Shown piece after piece: positions 21,470-31,071 of a stretch of 64,000 nucleotides of DNA (the stretch's first letter is position 1; every line of letters starts with the position of its first letter). The translations under genes were made by a program, and so were the position numbers. This DNA is from Pilasporangium apinafurcum (lineage: Eukaryota; Oomycota; Peronosporomycetes; Pythiales; Pythiaceae): assembly GCA_001600495.1 (NCBI GenBank), contig BCKE01000003.1:186001-250000 (forward strand), in the 5' to 3' direction. The notes under the pieces were generated by a model. The model searched no databases and had not been told where the DNA came from. It saw only the letters and a program-made list of their open reading frames with translations.

Positions 21470-23189
21470 AAGTCTATTTCAGATAATTATGCCCCTGGTA
21501 ATTTTTTAAAAACTTGAAATGCACTCCATTTTGGCAGAAAAGTATTGAGAAAATATAAACTTGGTTATGTTGCCGTTTGCTTGCATTTTTTAGATTAAAA
21601 AAAACTCAATATTGATGAAATAGCAGCTTAGCGAAGATATCATCAGTTTTCGACCGATTCAAACGGGATATCGTCAGCGGCGTCGTAGTACTCATCTTCG
21701 ACTTTGATGCAATGTTTGACATACTTAGTCCATTCTTCGGCTCCAATTTGACCAAAACGCTCGTAAGTAAGTCGTTCAACGTCAGCAAGGGAGAATTGAG
21801 TGTTGTGTTTTGCGACGTAGCCTTTGACGTTTGCCCAGATCATCTCAATTGGGTTCAACTCAGGATGCGAAACAGGGAGCAGCAAAACGTCACAATCGAA
21901 ATTTCTAGCAAGCGCCTGAGCCAGATACACTGGTTTCGGCTTGTTTTCTTTGCATATTTCCTCCAGCTCAACCCGCTTGAGCTCCATATAGTCACTGTGG
22001 CTCGTTAATCGACGGCCATCCACCTCATACTTGATGTTCTTTTGAACGAGCCATTCCGCAAACTGTGCTTTAGTAAATGATGACTTTGCTGGCTTCGTAT
22101 CATCTGTCAGGACAGTGTGGTACGTTGCTCGATCAATCACCACAACGGAACGAGGCGGTATAGCAGAGAAAACACGCTTCTCGAGCCAGTCTAGATAGAC
22201 AGAAGAGTTCATCTCGCTGTGATAATCCGAATTTTGTAGTGCATGCTTCCCACGATACACCAAAGCAGCACCACTGACAAATCCATTTTTATTTCCAACG
22301 TGGCATATTATTGATCGCATACCCTGTCCCGGGGGCACTTTCAAACCTCCGTTCCCACTTTCATCTACCCAAACCATAGACGGTGTCATGTTTTTGGTAA
22401 CCCACGTCTCATCTTGGTAAAATATGGGACGGCCTTCAGCTCGATAGCGACGGATGGTTTGAATATATCGCAGTCTCTGCAGAGCTACTGACTGTTTTTC
22501 TTTGATTGTTTGATAGTGACTTGGTCGATCGCCGTAGGTAAATCCCATATTGTCAGTCAAAATCCTGTAAAGAGTGGAGCGGCTCCAGTTCCAGTGCGTC
22601 GATCTCGTTCTCCGCAGATCTTGTAGCTCTGCCAGTAGAGTATCCAATGTTACCCGCTTTTTTGCTCGATACATTGCAAAGATAGTAGAACGAATATGCG
22701 GAAAGAGTTCTGTCGGGACTGTGCGTGGGCGATCTCTTGCTTCAGGCTCATCATCGCTCGGCAACTCGTCCTCATTATCGATCATCTTGCTCGCCTTCTT
22801 GACGAGCCTCTCAGATATGCAAAGACAGGTGGCGGTACGTTTGACAGGCTGCTCCAAATTAACCCTCTTATTGCTACGTGCTTCTTGGTCGAAGAATGCA
22901 CGCGTATCCACAATCATCTCCGCTATAGTCTTCGTCATACGGCGAAAGCGTCGGTGTCGCCTTTGCGTTGCCTTTTGCTTCGACATTGTCGTCTTCTTCT
23001 AAATGACCGCTCTCCTCTTTGAGACCTCCGTTGTAGGTGCAGTTTTCACTGTCAGATACCATTTTTTTCAGCGAATTAAATCCTCCTGGTCTTAATTTCA
23101 TCCACTCAATTGGTTTTTCTTAAAATGGCTTTCAAAATGTTATACCAGATTTTGTAAATGCCAGGGGCATAATTATCTGAAATAGACTT
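21470..23189 (-). mobile_element. IS630/Tc1-mariner superfamily DNA transposon, whole-looking
   Basis: Bounded by perfect 29-bp terminal inverted repeats (21470-21498 and 23161-23189; outer bases AAGTCTATTTCAGATAATTA) and flanked by TA on both sides (21468-21469, 23190-23191), the classic target duplication of this superfamily. Length 1720 bp. It contains one long minus-strand transposase gene and lies within the retrotransposon fossil. Confidence 0.92.
21643..22986 (-). CDS. IS630/Tc1-mariner-like transposase, 447 aa
   Basis: Cuts and re-inserts the element around it. The N-terminal third is basic with helix-turn-helix-like segments (VKRTATCLCISERLVKKASK; RSTLYRILTDNMGFTYGDR, the usual segment before the catalytic core). 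The acidic catalytic triad can be read as YQDETWV, VVVIDRATYH and HPELNPIEMIW. I count 95 residues between the second D and the E, far above the usual 34-39. The insertion between them includes AQFAEWLVQKNIKYEVD, a layout seen in some long-spacing IS630-related families such as DD82E/Sailor. The ORF is uninterrupted and starts at an ATG, so the copy could be functional. Confidence 0.88.
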   Translation of the reverse strand: MSKQKATQRRHRRFRRMTKTIAEMIVDTRAFFDQEARSNKRVNLEQPVKRTATCLCISERLVKKASKMIDNEDELPSDDEPEARDRPRTVPTELFPHIRSTIFAMYRAKKRVTLDTLLAELQDLRRTRSTHWNWSRSTLYRILTDNMGFTYGDRPSHYQTIKEKQSVALQRLRYIQTIRRYRAEGRPIFYQDETWVTKNMTPSMVWVDESGNGGLKVPPGQGMRSIICHVGNKNGFVSGAALVYRGKHALQNSDYHSEMNSSVYLDWLEKRVFSAIPPRSVVVIDRATYHTVLTDDTKPAKSSFTKAQFAEWLVQKNIKYEVDGRRLTSHSDYMELKRVELEEICKENKPKPVYLAQALARNFDCDVLLLPVSHPELNPIEMIWANVKGYVAKHNTQFSLADVERLTYERFGQIGAEEWTKYVKHCIKVEDEYYDAADDIPFESVEN

Positions 23190-23191
23190 TA

Positions 23192-24328
23192 ATATAGTTC
23201 AGAATTTGCCACATCCGGGATACGTGGCCTCCTTCAACAGCAAGAATTAGACTAGAGTAGCAAGAAAAAAGATTGTCAGCTGCATAGCCTACTAGTCAGA
23301 GTAGGGAAGAATCAATAGCTTTGCCGGTGTGTTCTTGCGTGTCGCTTGTGGGTGCGTACGTGTGCGGGTGCTGCAAGATCTATCCTCACCCTTCATATCT
23401 CATATATCGGGAACTCTTGGCAAGGACCAGGAACCGATATTTCATATCAATATTTGTATTAGTGATAGAGAAATCTAAGCTAATACATTCTATATCTTTC
23501 TTAAGCGAGTGTTAACCTCTGAGTTCAAAAGGTGCATACCCAGAGTAGTGTGTGTTTTGTGAGTGTAGGGTAACGGGTTAGCCCAGTAGGAGAGTGCCTT
23601 CCCCGCCCTCCCCGACACGAATTAGTTTGAGTTTGGTAACAGGAAGATCATCCCTGTTCCGAACGATTGGTCCCACATCGAGCTTACGGTTCTCGGTGGT
23701 GGTAGACACGTCTAGAGCCATTAGGGAGTTGCTTGCAGACGCTCCCTCCTGGACGAGTAAAAAATAGTCTGCAGTATAGGGCCTTTGTCTAGAGCCCTAT
23801 CAAATATCTAGACTTTTGTGTGTGTTTATATTAGTGTTTGTATATTGTATATTTTATGGCTAAGGGAACTATCTCCTGGTACATTTCCGCATTGAACTGA
23901 TCCAAAGAATCCTCCGTGTGGCAACGGGGATACACAACGTGTTATAGAGACGTGAGTTTGAACCCACGTCATCTGTAAGGATTGAAGACTTTTTATATCT
24001 TGACGTCCCTGGTTCAAATCCCACAAGTTCATAATTTTGCATATCAAGCTACATATCTGATATTGTTATGATTTCTACATTTACGAAAGCGTAATTATTG
24101 TNTTTACNAAAGTGTANTTACTATATTTACGAAAACGTAATTACTAATTTACGAAAGCGTAATTACGAGGTAATCATTGCATGTTTATGTGTAAGGAAGA
24201 ATGGTTGGTTCTTAGGCCATAAGAAAATGAATGGTTAGAAAGAAAGAGAGTAGTGCAAGCTAAAACAATAATCTCACTTTTCAATTTACCTTCAAACACT
24301 CAAGCTCCTTACATCATCACAGAGTTCA
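23192..24328. other. Unassigned nested sequence in the fossil
   Basis: About 1.1 kb between the mariner-like element and the chromodomain part. A stretch at 23576-23600 (TTAGCCCAGTAGG) fits a tRNA A-box and two stretches near 23950 and 24010 (TTTGAACCC, GGTTCAAATCCC) fit B-boxes, so a tRNA-derived repeat is conceivable. No gene is seen. Confidence 0.3.
24079..24165 (+). repeat. Tandem repeat, about 21-23 bp x 4
   Basis: Four imperfect units of TTTACGAAAGCGTAATTACT type in direct succession. Each unit is nearly self-complementary (TTACG...CGTAA). Several Ns fall here. Confidence 0.8.
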
Positions 24329-25489
24329 TTGCTCCCTGTGGTTGAGTTCTCACTCAACAACAGTGTTCACACCTCAATAGGCTATTCACCATTTTTCCTC
24401 AACGGCACGCGACAACCGCATGTACCGTCGTCTCTCTCAGGGGAAGGAAATCGTTTTGGGGTGGGAGAGCAACTTACTGAGCAGCAAGTCGCAAAGGATA
24501 TGGAAGGAACTGTGACACAGTCAACAGATCATCATTCCAAGGCTGTTATTGAAGTCAAAGACTTCATAGAACAACGCAAGTNTGTTATGACAAGAGTACG
24601 AGACTTCCTAGCGGAAGCTCAAGATAGACAGAAGTACTATTCTGACCTACATGACAGAAGAAACATACAGCAATTCAATGTTGGGGATAAAGTTCTTTTA
24701 TCAATTAATAACCTACCAAAGGAAGCTATCAACAATTTACCTAGTGGTAAGCTACTCCCTAGGCTTATTGGACCGTTTACAGTCATTGAAAAGATTGGTG
24801 AGCTTCACTGCAAGCTCAATATCCCATGAAAAATGAAACTTCATCCAACATTTTACGTAGGCTTACTTAAGCCTTACGTTGATTCGAATGCCGGTCACTC
24901 GGACTCGGAACACCAGATCTTGCACGATGATACGCTAACTGCTGCTGCCCAAGATAGCTCTAGGCAGGCAGAACNGGTGGATACNCATAGCCTTGGAGAG
25001 GCTGCGAATGAACCGAGTGAGTCNCAANTAGTGAGCCGAGANGACTCNGACGCTCATTGCNCTCACGCTCCAGAGACTGTTCTAGCTCAGCCATCCAACT
25101 TTCAAGGCTTCTTAAACGCTCAAAGGAAGCGTCAACATCGCCCCGTGACTCGCAAGACTTCTTTAAGAGGTATTCCATCACAAAGGCGAGAGCACTTCGC
25201 CATACGCGAAGACAGTTCTCACAATCGTTCGGGACATCAGACCGAACGATCATCCACATATCGTCATCCCCCTGCGGTAATAGGCAGCGATGGAGAGCTG
25301 CGCTATCACGTGGAACGTATCGCTGGGGAACGACAAGGGCGGAACGGCCTTGAGTACCTCGTGAAGTGGAGAGGGTATCCGAACCACGAGAGTACATGGG
25401 AGCCTGCTTCTCAGGTTCAGGAAGATAGTCCTGATACCGTTGACGACTGGAAGCAGGTCTCCAACTTGTTTGCCTCTTTGAGGCAGTAG
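24329..25489 (+). mobile_element. Chromovirus integrase C-terminal part and chromodomain fossil
   Basis: LPVVEFSLNNSVHTSIGYSP and FLNGTRQPHVP are the end of a Ty3/Gypsy integrase. FNVGDKVLLS and LLPRLIGPFTVIEKIG follow. A chromodomain is at about 25295-25420 (LRYHVERIAGERQ, EYLVKWRGYPNHESTWEP). Broken fossil. Confidence 0.85.
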
Positions 25490-26903
25490 TAGTGACGGCA
25501 TCTCTGCTGTCATGGAGCGTGACACCACTTGAGTGGATGTTAAACAAGGGATCTAATCGCAATATAGCATATTGGATCCTCTTACTGCGCTCAGCAAAGG
25601 CGTTTTTTGGGTATCCCTTTCGGGACGCCCAACGAGCAAACGCTTTCTCATACCCATCCCGTGATTCGTTCGCAAACAGAGGCACTGGGATGGGGTATCC
25701 AGGAGTCTTGCGCTGTTCCCGAGGTATAGCCTTGTGCTTCTTAAGGAAGGCTGGCCACTTCTCTCGAAAGCTGTCGATCTTCCATATTTGCTCACTGAGC
25801 AGTTGCTCTGAGGAAGGTGCAAGCCGCATCTCTGACTCAGAGAGTGGCCTACCAGCGCATGGTTGGTCATTTTCATCTAGGTTCGTGATAACCTCCTGCT
25901 GTCGCTGCTTCTTATGCGAAACAGCAGGAGAATCTGCTTTAACACCGTCATTGACGATGTCATACCCGCAGTCACGCACCCATTCGTCCATATCAAATGG
26001 ATTGGCTTCCGCCACATCCTTTCGATATGTAGCTTCACAGACTCGTCTTTTCTGTCGCTTGGTGAGCGACGAATACTTCGAGTCACTGTCGTACATGGAG
26101 TTCTCGCTATCGAATTCGATAGCCGAGTCTTTCAAAGGGCTGCGAATGAAGTCAAGGTCTATGGCAGGATGCTCGATGGATGACACATCGATATCCTTTA
26201 CTGGAGACAGCTTCTTGACAGAAGTTTCCCCCGCAGCACTCGACTTCACCTCGTCTTCCATCACAATCGTAGTAGCAGGCGATGCTACCTTATCGTCTCG
26301 CGATAATGGTGTATCTTCATCAGGAAGTGGAGTCCGTTTACCACCATCATCTCCAGACATTGTCGGAGATAACGGAGGTGTCTTTCCTCCTGACAAGTCA
26401 ATCGTTTCAGACTCTTCATTCGTCTTTCTGACCTTACGGTCGTCAGGCGATCGCTTCAAGTCACCACGCTTTCGCTTCGATCCCACCTTCTTCTCTCGCG
26501 TAGAAGAGTAGTGGCTCTTGGTAGACTTGGAAACCCTTTCGGACCTCTCGCTGCGCTTCACTCCTTCTCGTGAAGACGCACGCTTGTCCTTAGACGATGA
26601 TCCCTTGGAATCCGCCTTGGTAACGCTACTGGGCGACGCCTCAGTAGGCCATTCGGTTTCTCCATCAAGGGATCCATTACCACCCTGCTTACTACTAGAC
26701 GCGATGCTGTCATCAGCAACAACGTCTTTCACAAGCGAGGGCTTAACAACTTCTCTTGGCGCTTGCTTGTCGACTGGGTTACCTCTTTGAGGCGACACAG
26801 TCTTACTTGGACGTTCCTTGCCATCTCTTTGAGATGACACAGCTTCTGCTGAGATCTTGTTTTCACCTCGTTGAGGTGACGGGATGTCTTGAGTCTTGGT
26901 CAT
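24960..26903 (-). CDS. Long antisense ORF (647 codons) in the retroelement fossil, unrecognised
   Basis: I do not recognise this protein. It is open for 1.94 kb on the strand opposite to pol, and its 3' 530 bases overlap the chromodomain-coding region in antisense. The N-terminal 250 residues are Ser/Lys/Asp-rich and disordered-looking, with three SPQRG-type motifs (PSPQRGEN, VSSQRDG, VSPQRGN) and basic runs (GSKRKRGDLKRSPDDRKVRK). The middle is more ordered (KWPAFLKKHKAIPREQRKTP, YEKAFARWASRKGYPKN). Ambiguous bases fall in the last 40 codons. It could be an extra or gag-like ORF of a second, oppositely oriented element. Treated as part of the fossil. Confidence 0.45.
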   Translation of the reverse strand: MTKTQDIPSPQRGENKISAEAVSSQRDGKERPSKTVSPQRGNPVDKQAPREVVKPSLVKDVVADDSIASSSKQGGNGSLDGETEWPTEASPSSVTKADSKGSSSKDKRASSREGVKRSERSERVSKSTKSHYSSTREKKVGSKRKRGDLKRSPDDRKVRKTNEESETIDLSGGKTPPLSPTMSGDDGGKRTPLPDEDTPLSRDDKVASPATTIVMEDEVKSSAAGETSVKKLSPVKDIDVSSIEHPAIDLDFIRSPLKDSAIEFDSENSMYDSDSKYSSLTKRQKRRVCEATYRKDVAEANPFDMDEWVRDCGYDIVNDGVKADSPAVSHKKQRQQEVITNLDENDQPCAGRPLSESEMRLAPSSEQLLSEQIWKIDSFREKWPAFLKKHKAIPREQRKTPGYPIPVPLFANESRDGYEKAFARWASRKGYPKNAFAERSKRIQYAILRLDPLFNIHSSGVTLHDSRDAVTTTASKRQTSWRPASSRQRYQDYLPEPEKQAPMYSRGSDTLSTSRGTQGRSALVVPQRYVPRDSAALHRCLLPQGDDDMWMIVRSDVPNDCENCLRVWRSALAFVMEYLLKKSCESRGDVDASFERLRSLESWMAELEQSLEREXNERXSXLGSLXXTHSVHSQPLQGYXYPXVLPA

Positions 26904-27175
26904 CTTTCACTTACCTTGTGAATCCGGAAATGATGTCCTATGAGGAAGTGAACGTTCCCAACTGTTGGTTGAGATGTTCCACCATAGAGCACCATAGAAC
27001 ACCATCGAATATTCTATTGTTCTCCAACGGACACTTCCGAATGTCCCTTAGTTCCGAAGGATCCCTCTCCAAAATTATGGAGTGATGGTAACCACTTCTA
27101 GAAGAGCAATACCAATATTAGTCACTATAAATGGTAAAGTGATACTATTGGACATAATCTAAAAGAAGTTGCTGT

Positions 27176-27242
27176 GGAGTTCGAACCCCCGCCCACTTGT
27201 GTATCAAATTAGGCTATAACCACTAAGCTAAGTTGCACCCCT
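27176..27242 (-). ncRNA. tRNA-like sequence, probably a tRNA-derived repeat or dead tRNA
   Basis: On the minus strand a perfect A-box (TTAGCTTAGTGG) is followed about 30 bases later by a B-box-like GGGTTCGAACTCC. The anticodon and acceptor stems do not pair convincingly, so I do not call a working tRNA. Confidence 0.35.
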
Positions 27243-27380
27243 TGGTATCATACATGTTCTTGATGTACTACTACTATCATCAGCATTGGATATATCTCAG
27301 TTATTCATAGACTTTGACATGCTATGTTAAAGATCCATCTAAGTTAATTAACTTAGGGATAATCTGTGATAAATCACATT

Positions 27381-27834
27381 TTAAGGAGGGGGTGGTGTAA
27401 CAGAACACTGTTACACATCACTTAGTTACAACGCATAGACGCACTTAAGTGAACGTCTAATGCCACATGACTTAATGTCACAAGTCTGTGGGTAATTATG
27501 TAACTAAGAAAGTTACACGAATGTTAATGAGATGTTACTCGAACGCAGAGTTATACATATGACAGAACATTGTCTTTAGAAATATTCAAGAGCACACGTC
27601 ATGCTTGTATGAGGATTTCATTGATAGTTAGTTAGCGAATAAGATGTGAGTATTAGGAGGTTAGCTGCAGAACTTTGCGGAGTTTTCCTCCACCAATAAC
27701 TCATTAAATTCACTTTGCATTTTTCCAGCAAATACACAGGTGTCTTATTCAAGTAGAGAGCTCCAGTCTCATTGAGTCTGGGTTTTCTTAAGTCTTCCTC
27801 TATCGCTATCCTGTGTGTAACTGATCCAGTTACA
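27381..27834 (+). repeat. Polypurine tract and right LTR
   Basis: The purine-rich AAGGAGGGGGTGG immediately precedes the LTR start TGTAACAG (27396). The LTR ends ...GATCCAGTTACA, so the ends are TG...CA with TGTAAC/GTTACA inverted termini, 439 bp long. Part of the fossil. Confidence 0.85.
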
Positions 27835-28348
27835 CGGACCACTTGCCATCTCGAGCATTTTCGAGAAAAGCATCGATCCATTTTGATGCTTGTGACTTCG
27901 TCGCGATTCTTCCTCGGAATTGAGGAAGCACCTCTCGGTTAATAACAACGCGTGTCTTGATAAAATCGGATGAATCAGACGATGACGAGCTGGAACTAAT
28001 TGAATCACTTGATGAATCGTTATAGTGATGCTTCTTCTTGTGTTTCTTCTTTTTCTTTCGATCCTTGGAATTTTTGGCTCCTTTGCGCAGGCTCTTGCGT
28101 TTACCTTCATCTGATGCTGTATCATATTCTTCTGAATCTGCTGAATTGCTGGACGAATTGAGTCTTGGTATCTTTGGAAGAGCACGAACCAATTCGGATC
28201 GCTTCATCGGCGGAGATGCTCTGGCCAGTTTGATGATTTCACGTGGGGCTGGTGTTTTTATTTCCTCTTGAGCTTCTTCATGGATCAACTGGCGGTTTTC
28301 CAATCGTAACAGATCAATCAAGCGCTTTCCTCGGGCGATCACATCCAC
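27830..28348 (-). mobile_element. Gag-like fossil fragment, opposite orientation
   Basis: A Lys/Ser-rich open stretch (RKKKKKHKKKHH, then a long serine run) ending in LPQFRGRIATKSQASKWIDA, abutting the right LTR. I read it as a gag-like fragment of a separate retroelement on the minus strand into which the LTR element may have inserted. Tentative; broken. Confidence 0.4.
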
Positions 28349-29028
28349 GTCACCAACAACATCTTCTGGAAGAAGTAAATGATGGATATACCCGTTGTCT
28401 GAATGTAATGGGTCCTGGCCTTACATGTGATTGGTAGATTTTCCAATCCTCATGGGGAACAATGATTGGATAATATTGGGGAATATTGACCAACCAGTGA
28501 AAGTCATAGAACTTATTCCGATTGGTGATTATTGGGGAATAATAGCCAATCATACAAACTCATCAGTCTATGACACCCATGTATCGATTTGAGTCCTGCA
28601 GCTAAGAGATCAAGTACAATTAGACAAGAGTCAGTTGGNTTGAGATACCCAAAATCATATGATGATGCCGCAGCATCATCATTGGAGATTCAAGCTGGTT
28701 GCCTCTAGCCAATCAGATATCTCCGTTTGAAAAAGGTCCCTCGTGTTCAAGTCAGTTAAAGAATCTGTCTGGGTTCAACCTCACTTCTGAGAGTGTACCC
28801 AAGGTTTAATGTATCAGATTCATAGGTTTTAACATTTCATTCATAGGTTTAATGCATTTAGCCTCATAGGCGCCTAGTGGTTATATTNTAGGAACCTTTA
28901 AGCATTTTAACTCAGTTGCAAATTTGCCATTAAGTCCTCAAGTCTCCTTCCTCTTTAAAGACAAGCCCTCGCTTCCTCGACTCGCGCTTTTAGTGTAAGC
29001 TGTTGTTTTGGGACCCAGCGTAGTCCCA
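28349..29028. other. Unassigned repeat-rich stretch
   Basis: Contains several CCAAT/ATTGG-bearing short inverted copies near 28430-28555 (ATTGG followed by GGGGAA(T)A), plus ambiguous bases near 28639 and 28888. No gene is recognised. Confidence 0.3.
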
Positions 29029-29340
29029 TTACACTGAAAGCCTCTCCGACAATTCTGACAGAATATCTTCCACTGTAGCACCTTGGCTAAGAAACCTAGG
29101 ATGAGTAGGCTGAGCTTTATAAGTCTTTACTGCATAAAATTGCTTCATCCAGCCTTGTTGGAGCATCTCATGCACATCTTTCTTCGGGTTAGGAGGAGAA
29201 CAATATTTTTTTGATTTTGCTTGGGCATGAGCTAGCACTTGGAGATGATCGCTATTCGGTAAATCGGACTCAGATTTACAATCCTTATTTTTCCCCTCCC
29301 CCATCGTAGCGTCCATGCTAAATCCGGGCATGCGCACCAC
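29029..29340 (-). mobile_element. Second gag-like fossil fragment
   Basis: A short open stretch (MLQQGWMKQFYAVKTYK can be read) in the same orientation as the fragment at 27830-28348, probably from the same minus-strand retroelement fossil. Tentative. Confidence 0.3.
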
Positions 29341-29942
29341 TTGACACAGAGTAACGTGGAGTTACTCACGTCGAGACAAAGATATCCCGGAAGGATCACA
29401 GGATCTAGCAGATAACACTACAGATAGGAATGAAAGGTTAGTAAGGTTAGACCAGTCCAATTACTGAATTAATTAACCAAATGGCAATGGGAAATGCCCT
29501 CAGTGCTTAACCCAATATACGATATACAATATATAAATAGCAATCAGAGATCTATCAATTCGATCAACTCGAATTTCCTGTAGATCCTCGCAATGCCTTT
29601 ATCAATACGATTGCTAAAATATCAATAAAGGGACACAACTTACAGACAATACTACACACAGCACGTGGGTCAAGCGCTATATGTAGATATCGATTTCGTC
29701 GGTATTGGGTTGAACCCCCCGTACGAGTATATACAGATCGATATGAACTATATATACAAGGGAACTATACTGAAGGTGGACACTTGTCTATCCCCCTCCA
29801 GTTCCTACGACGCTAAGTAAGGCACTAATAAGCCCTTCTTAGATATAAACACCACTTACCTTCTTGGCGCCTCCAAGTGTCGTATGCAAATAACAGTGAA
29901 ACGATATTCACTATTATCCCATCGACATGGAGGGGAAGATTT
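29341..29942. other. Unassigned stretch left of the Merlin elements
   Basis: About 600 bp, AT-rich, with no coding features or repeat ends that I can assign. Confidence 0.35.
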
Positions 29943-31011
29943 GGATCAGGTAACGATTAAGGTTCCCCTCATCCTGATTGGATAGTTTTCAACGAATCAA
30001 AAAGCAGTCTTATATTAATTATCAATGTCTTTAATCTACTTTAATCTGTTTTAAAGCATCCATGAATCCTCCCCAAAGATCATTTTCATGAATTCTACGC
30101 CATATAAACTCAAGCAATCCATCTTCCATATCTTTTCTCGTTCGATTCCTTGGTGCAATCTTTAGCTTTATACCGTTCCAAGTGNCTTCAATGGTGTTTG
30201 TATGCGTTCCATCCACTGGATTAACAAAGTGCTTCGAATGGTTAACAGTGCGATGCTGCACATTAAATCGATCTTCCAGCTGCGAATATGCCTTCCACAA
30301 ATCTGTATGCACAATTGACCCACTTGCAACATGANGAGAGATAACTTCCATAAGTGTTTCAGCATCTCGCTTCTGAACTACTTCAGCAAACATAAGTCGA
30401 CTGCTGGTGCGTTCTACACCACCCAACNCCCAAACTCCTTCAACACGATGGCCTTTATTGTACTTACGTTTTCCAAATTTGGATTNATCGATTTCCACAA
30501 CCACATTTTCACCTCCAACAACCGTATCGTCTGAATCAATTGCACATCCAACAAGGTCTTGAAAAGCAGCAATAAAGTTGGTAACTGCTTGTTTTGAATG
30601 TCCTGTCATCAGCACAATTGTTTTGTGCGGGCATCCAGACAACCAGAGATATGCCATGTGTAGAATATTGTTGCATGGAATCCTGCTGTTTGCGAAAATT
30701 GTTTCTCGATAAAGCGATATTTTCTTTCGACAGGCTTTTCGTTTGCATTGATACGATTTTCCAGATAATGTCACATCTGAATTGCATTCTGGACAAATGC
30801 TGACATTATAGAATACTCCCTCTGAGACCAAAAAATTTCGGCAAGCTTCTTCATTTGAAAAAAGGTGATACAAAGAGCNTTGAGTTGGAAACATGATAAT
30901 ACAAAGTGAATAAAATTCAATAATTGAAATTACCCTGGACCACCAGTTGTAGATGAATTTTGCCCAATCAAAATACTAATAAAAAGGGGAACCTTATACG
31001 AGGATTCAGCC
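29943..31011 (-). mobile_element. Merlin (IS1595/ISXO2-like) DNA transposon, copy A
   Basis: The inner terminal repeat AAGGTTCCCC is at 29959-29968 and its complement at 30986-30995. Similarity between the two ends weakly continues outward to GG...CC at 29943 and 31011. It carries a minus-strand transposase (30031-30894). The same sequence recurs inverted as copy B. No clear 8-9 bp target duplication was found. Confidence 0.8.
30031..30894 (-). CDS. Merlin/ISXO2-like transposase, about 287 aa
   Basis: Has the ISXO2/IS1595 layout. An N-terminal zinc ribbon (CPECNSDVTLSGKSYQCKRKACRKK, given as pairs CPEC and CKRKAC) is followed by a helix-turn-helix region (GHSKQAVTNFIAAFQDLVG). The DDE core then has VVEID at the first aspartate, KRKYNKGHRVEGVWXLGGVE, and VHTDLWKAYSQL at the second aspartate. 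VNHSKHFVNP and HTNTIEXTWNGIK follow, with the glutamate of the TIE motif as the third acidic residue. A few codons are ambiguous because of N bases, but the frame is open throughout. Confidence 0.85.
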   Translation of the reverse strand: MFPTQXSLYHLFSNEEACRNFLVSEGVFYNVSICPECNSDVTLSGKSYQCKRKACRKKISLYRETIFANSRIPCNNILHMAYLWLSGCPHKTIVLMTGHSKQAVTNFIAAFQDLVGCAIDSDDTVVGGENVVVEIDXSKFGKRKYNKGHRVEGVWXLGGVERTSSRLMFAEVVQKRDAETLMEVISXHVASGSIVHTDLWKAYSQLEDRFNVQHRTVNHSKHFVNPVDGTHTNTIEXTWNGIKLKIAPRNRTRKDMEDGLLEFIWRRIHENDLWGGFMDALKQIKVD

Positions 31012-31068
31012 GAATTTTGCCCAATCAAAATACTAATAAAAAGGGGAACCTTATACGAGGATTCAGCC
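30955..31068 (+). repeat. 57-bp tandem duplication of the Merlin end
   Basis: Two identical 57-bp units in tandem (30955-31011 and 31012-31068), each containing CCAATCAAAATACTAATAAA and the GGGGAACCTT terminal repeat. Copy A therefore has a doubled right end. Confidence 0.9.
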
Positions 31069-31071
31069 AAA

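Larger units (their letters stand above)
19137..27834 (+). mobile_element. Ty3/Gypsy chromovirus fossil, nested and broken, between near-identical LTRs
   Basis: A composite LTR-retrotransposon fossil. LTRs at 19137-19562 and 27396-27834 differ at about three visible sites in some 425 bp, so they are young. The interior keeps an integrase core (about 20480-21160), a later integrase plus chromodomain part (24329-25489) and a polypurine tract before the right LTR. Gag, protease and reverse transcriptase are not seen. It is broken, with several breaks and at least one nested DNA transposon (21470-23189). The bases flanking the two LTRs do not match, so they may not come from one insertion. Confidence 0.8.

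Noticed and set aside
23930-24030. Two tRNA genes suggested by TTTGAACCC and GGTTCAAATCCC
   Set aside because: B-box-like T-arms only; no matching A-box, anticodon arm or acceptor stem could be folded.
19137-27834. One simple intact LTR retrotransposon
   Set aside because: Flanks of the two LTRs do not match, large parts of the usual gene set are missing, and other elements are nested inside.
28430-28555. Clustered CCAAT boxes as a promoter
   Set aside because: They lie in repeat debris with no adjacent gene and look like inverted copies of one short repeat.
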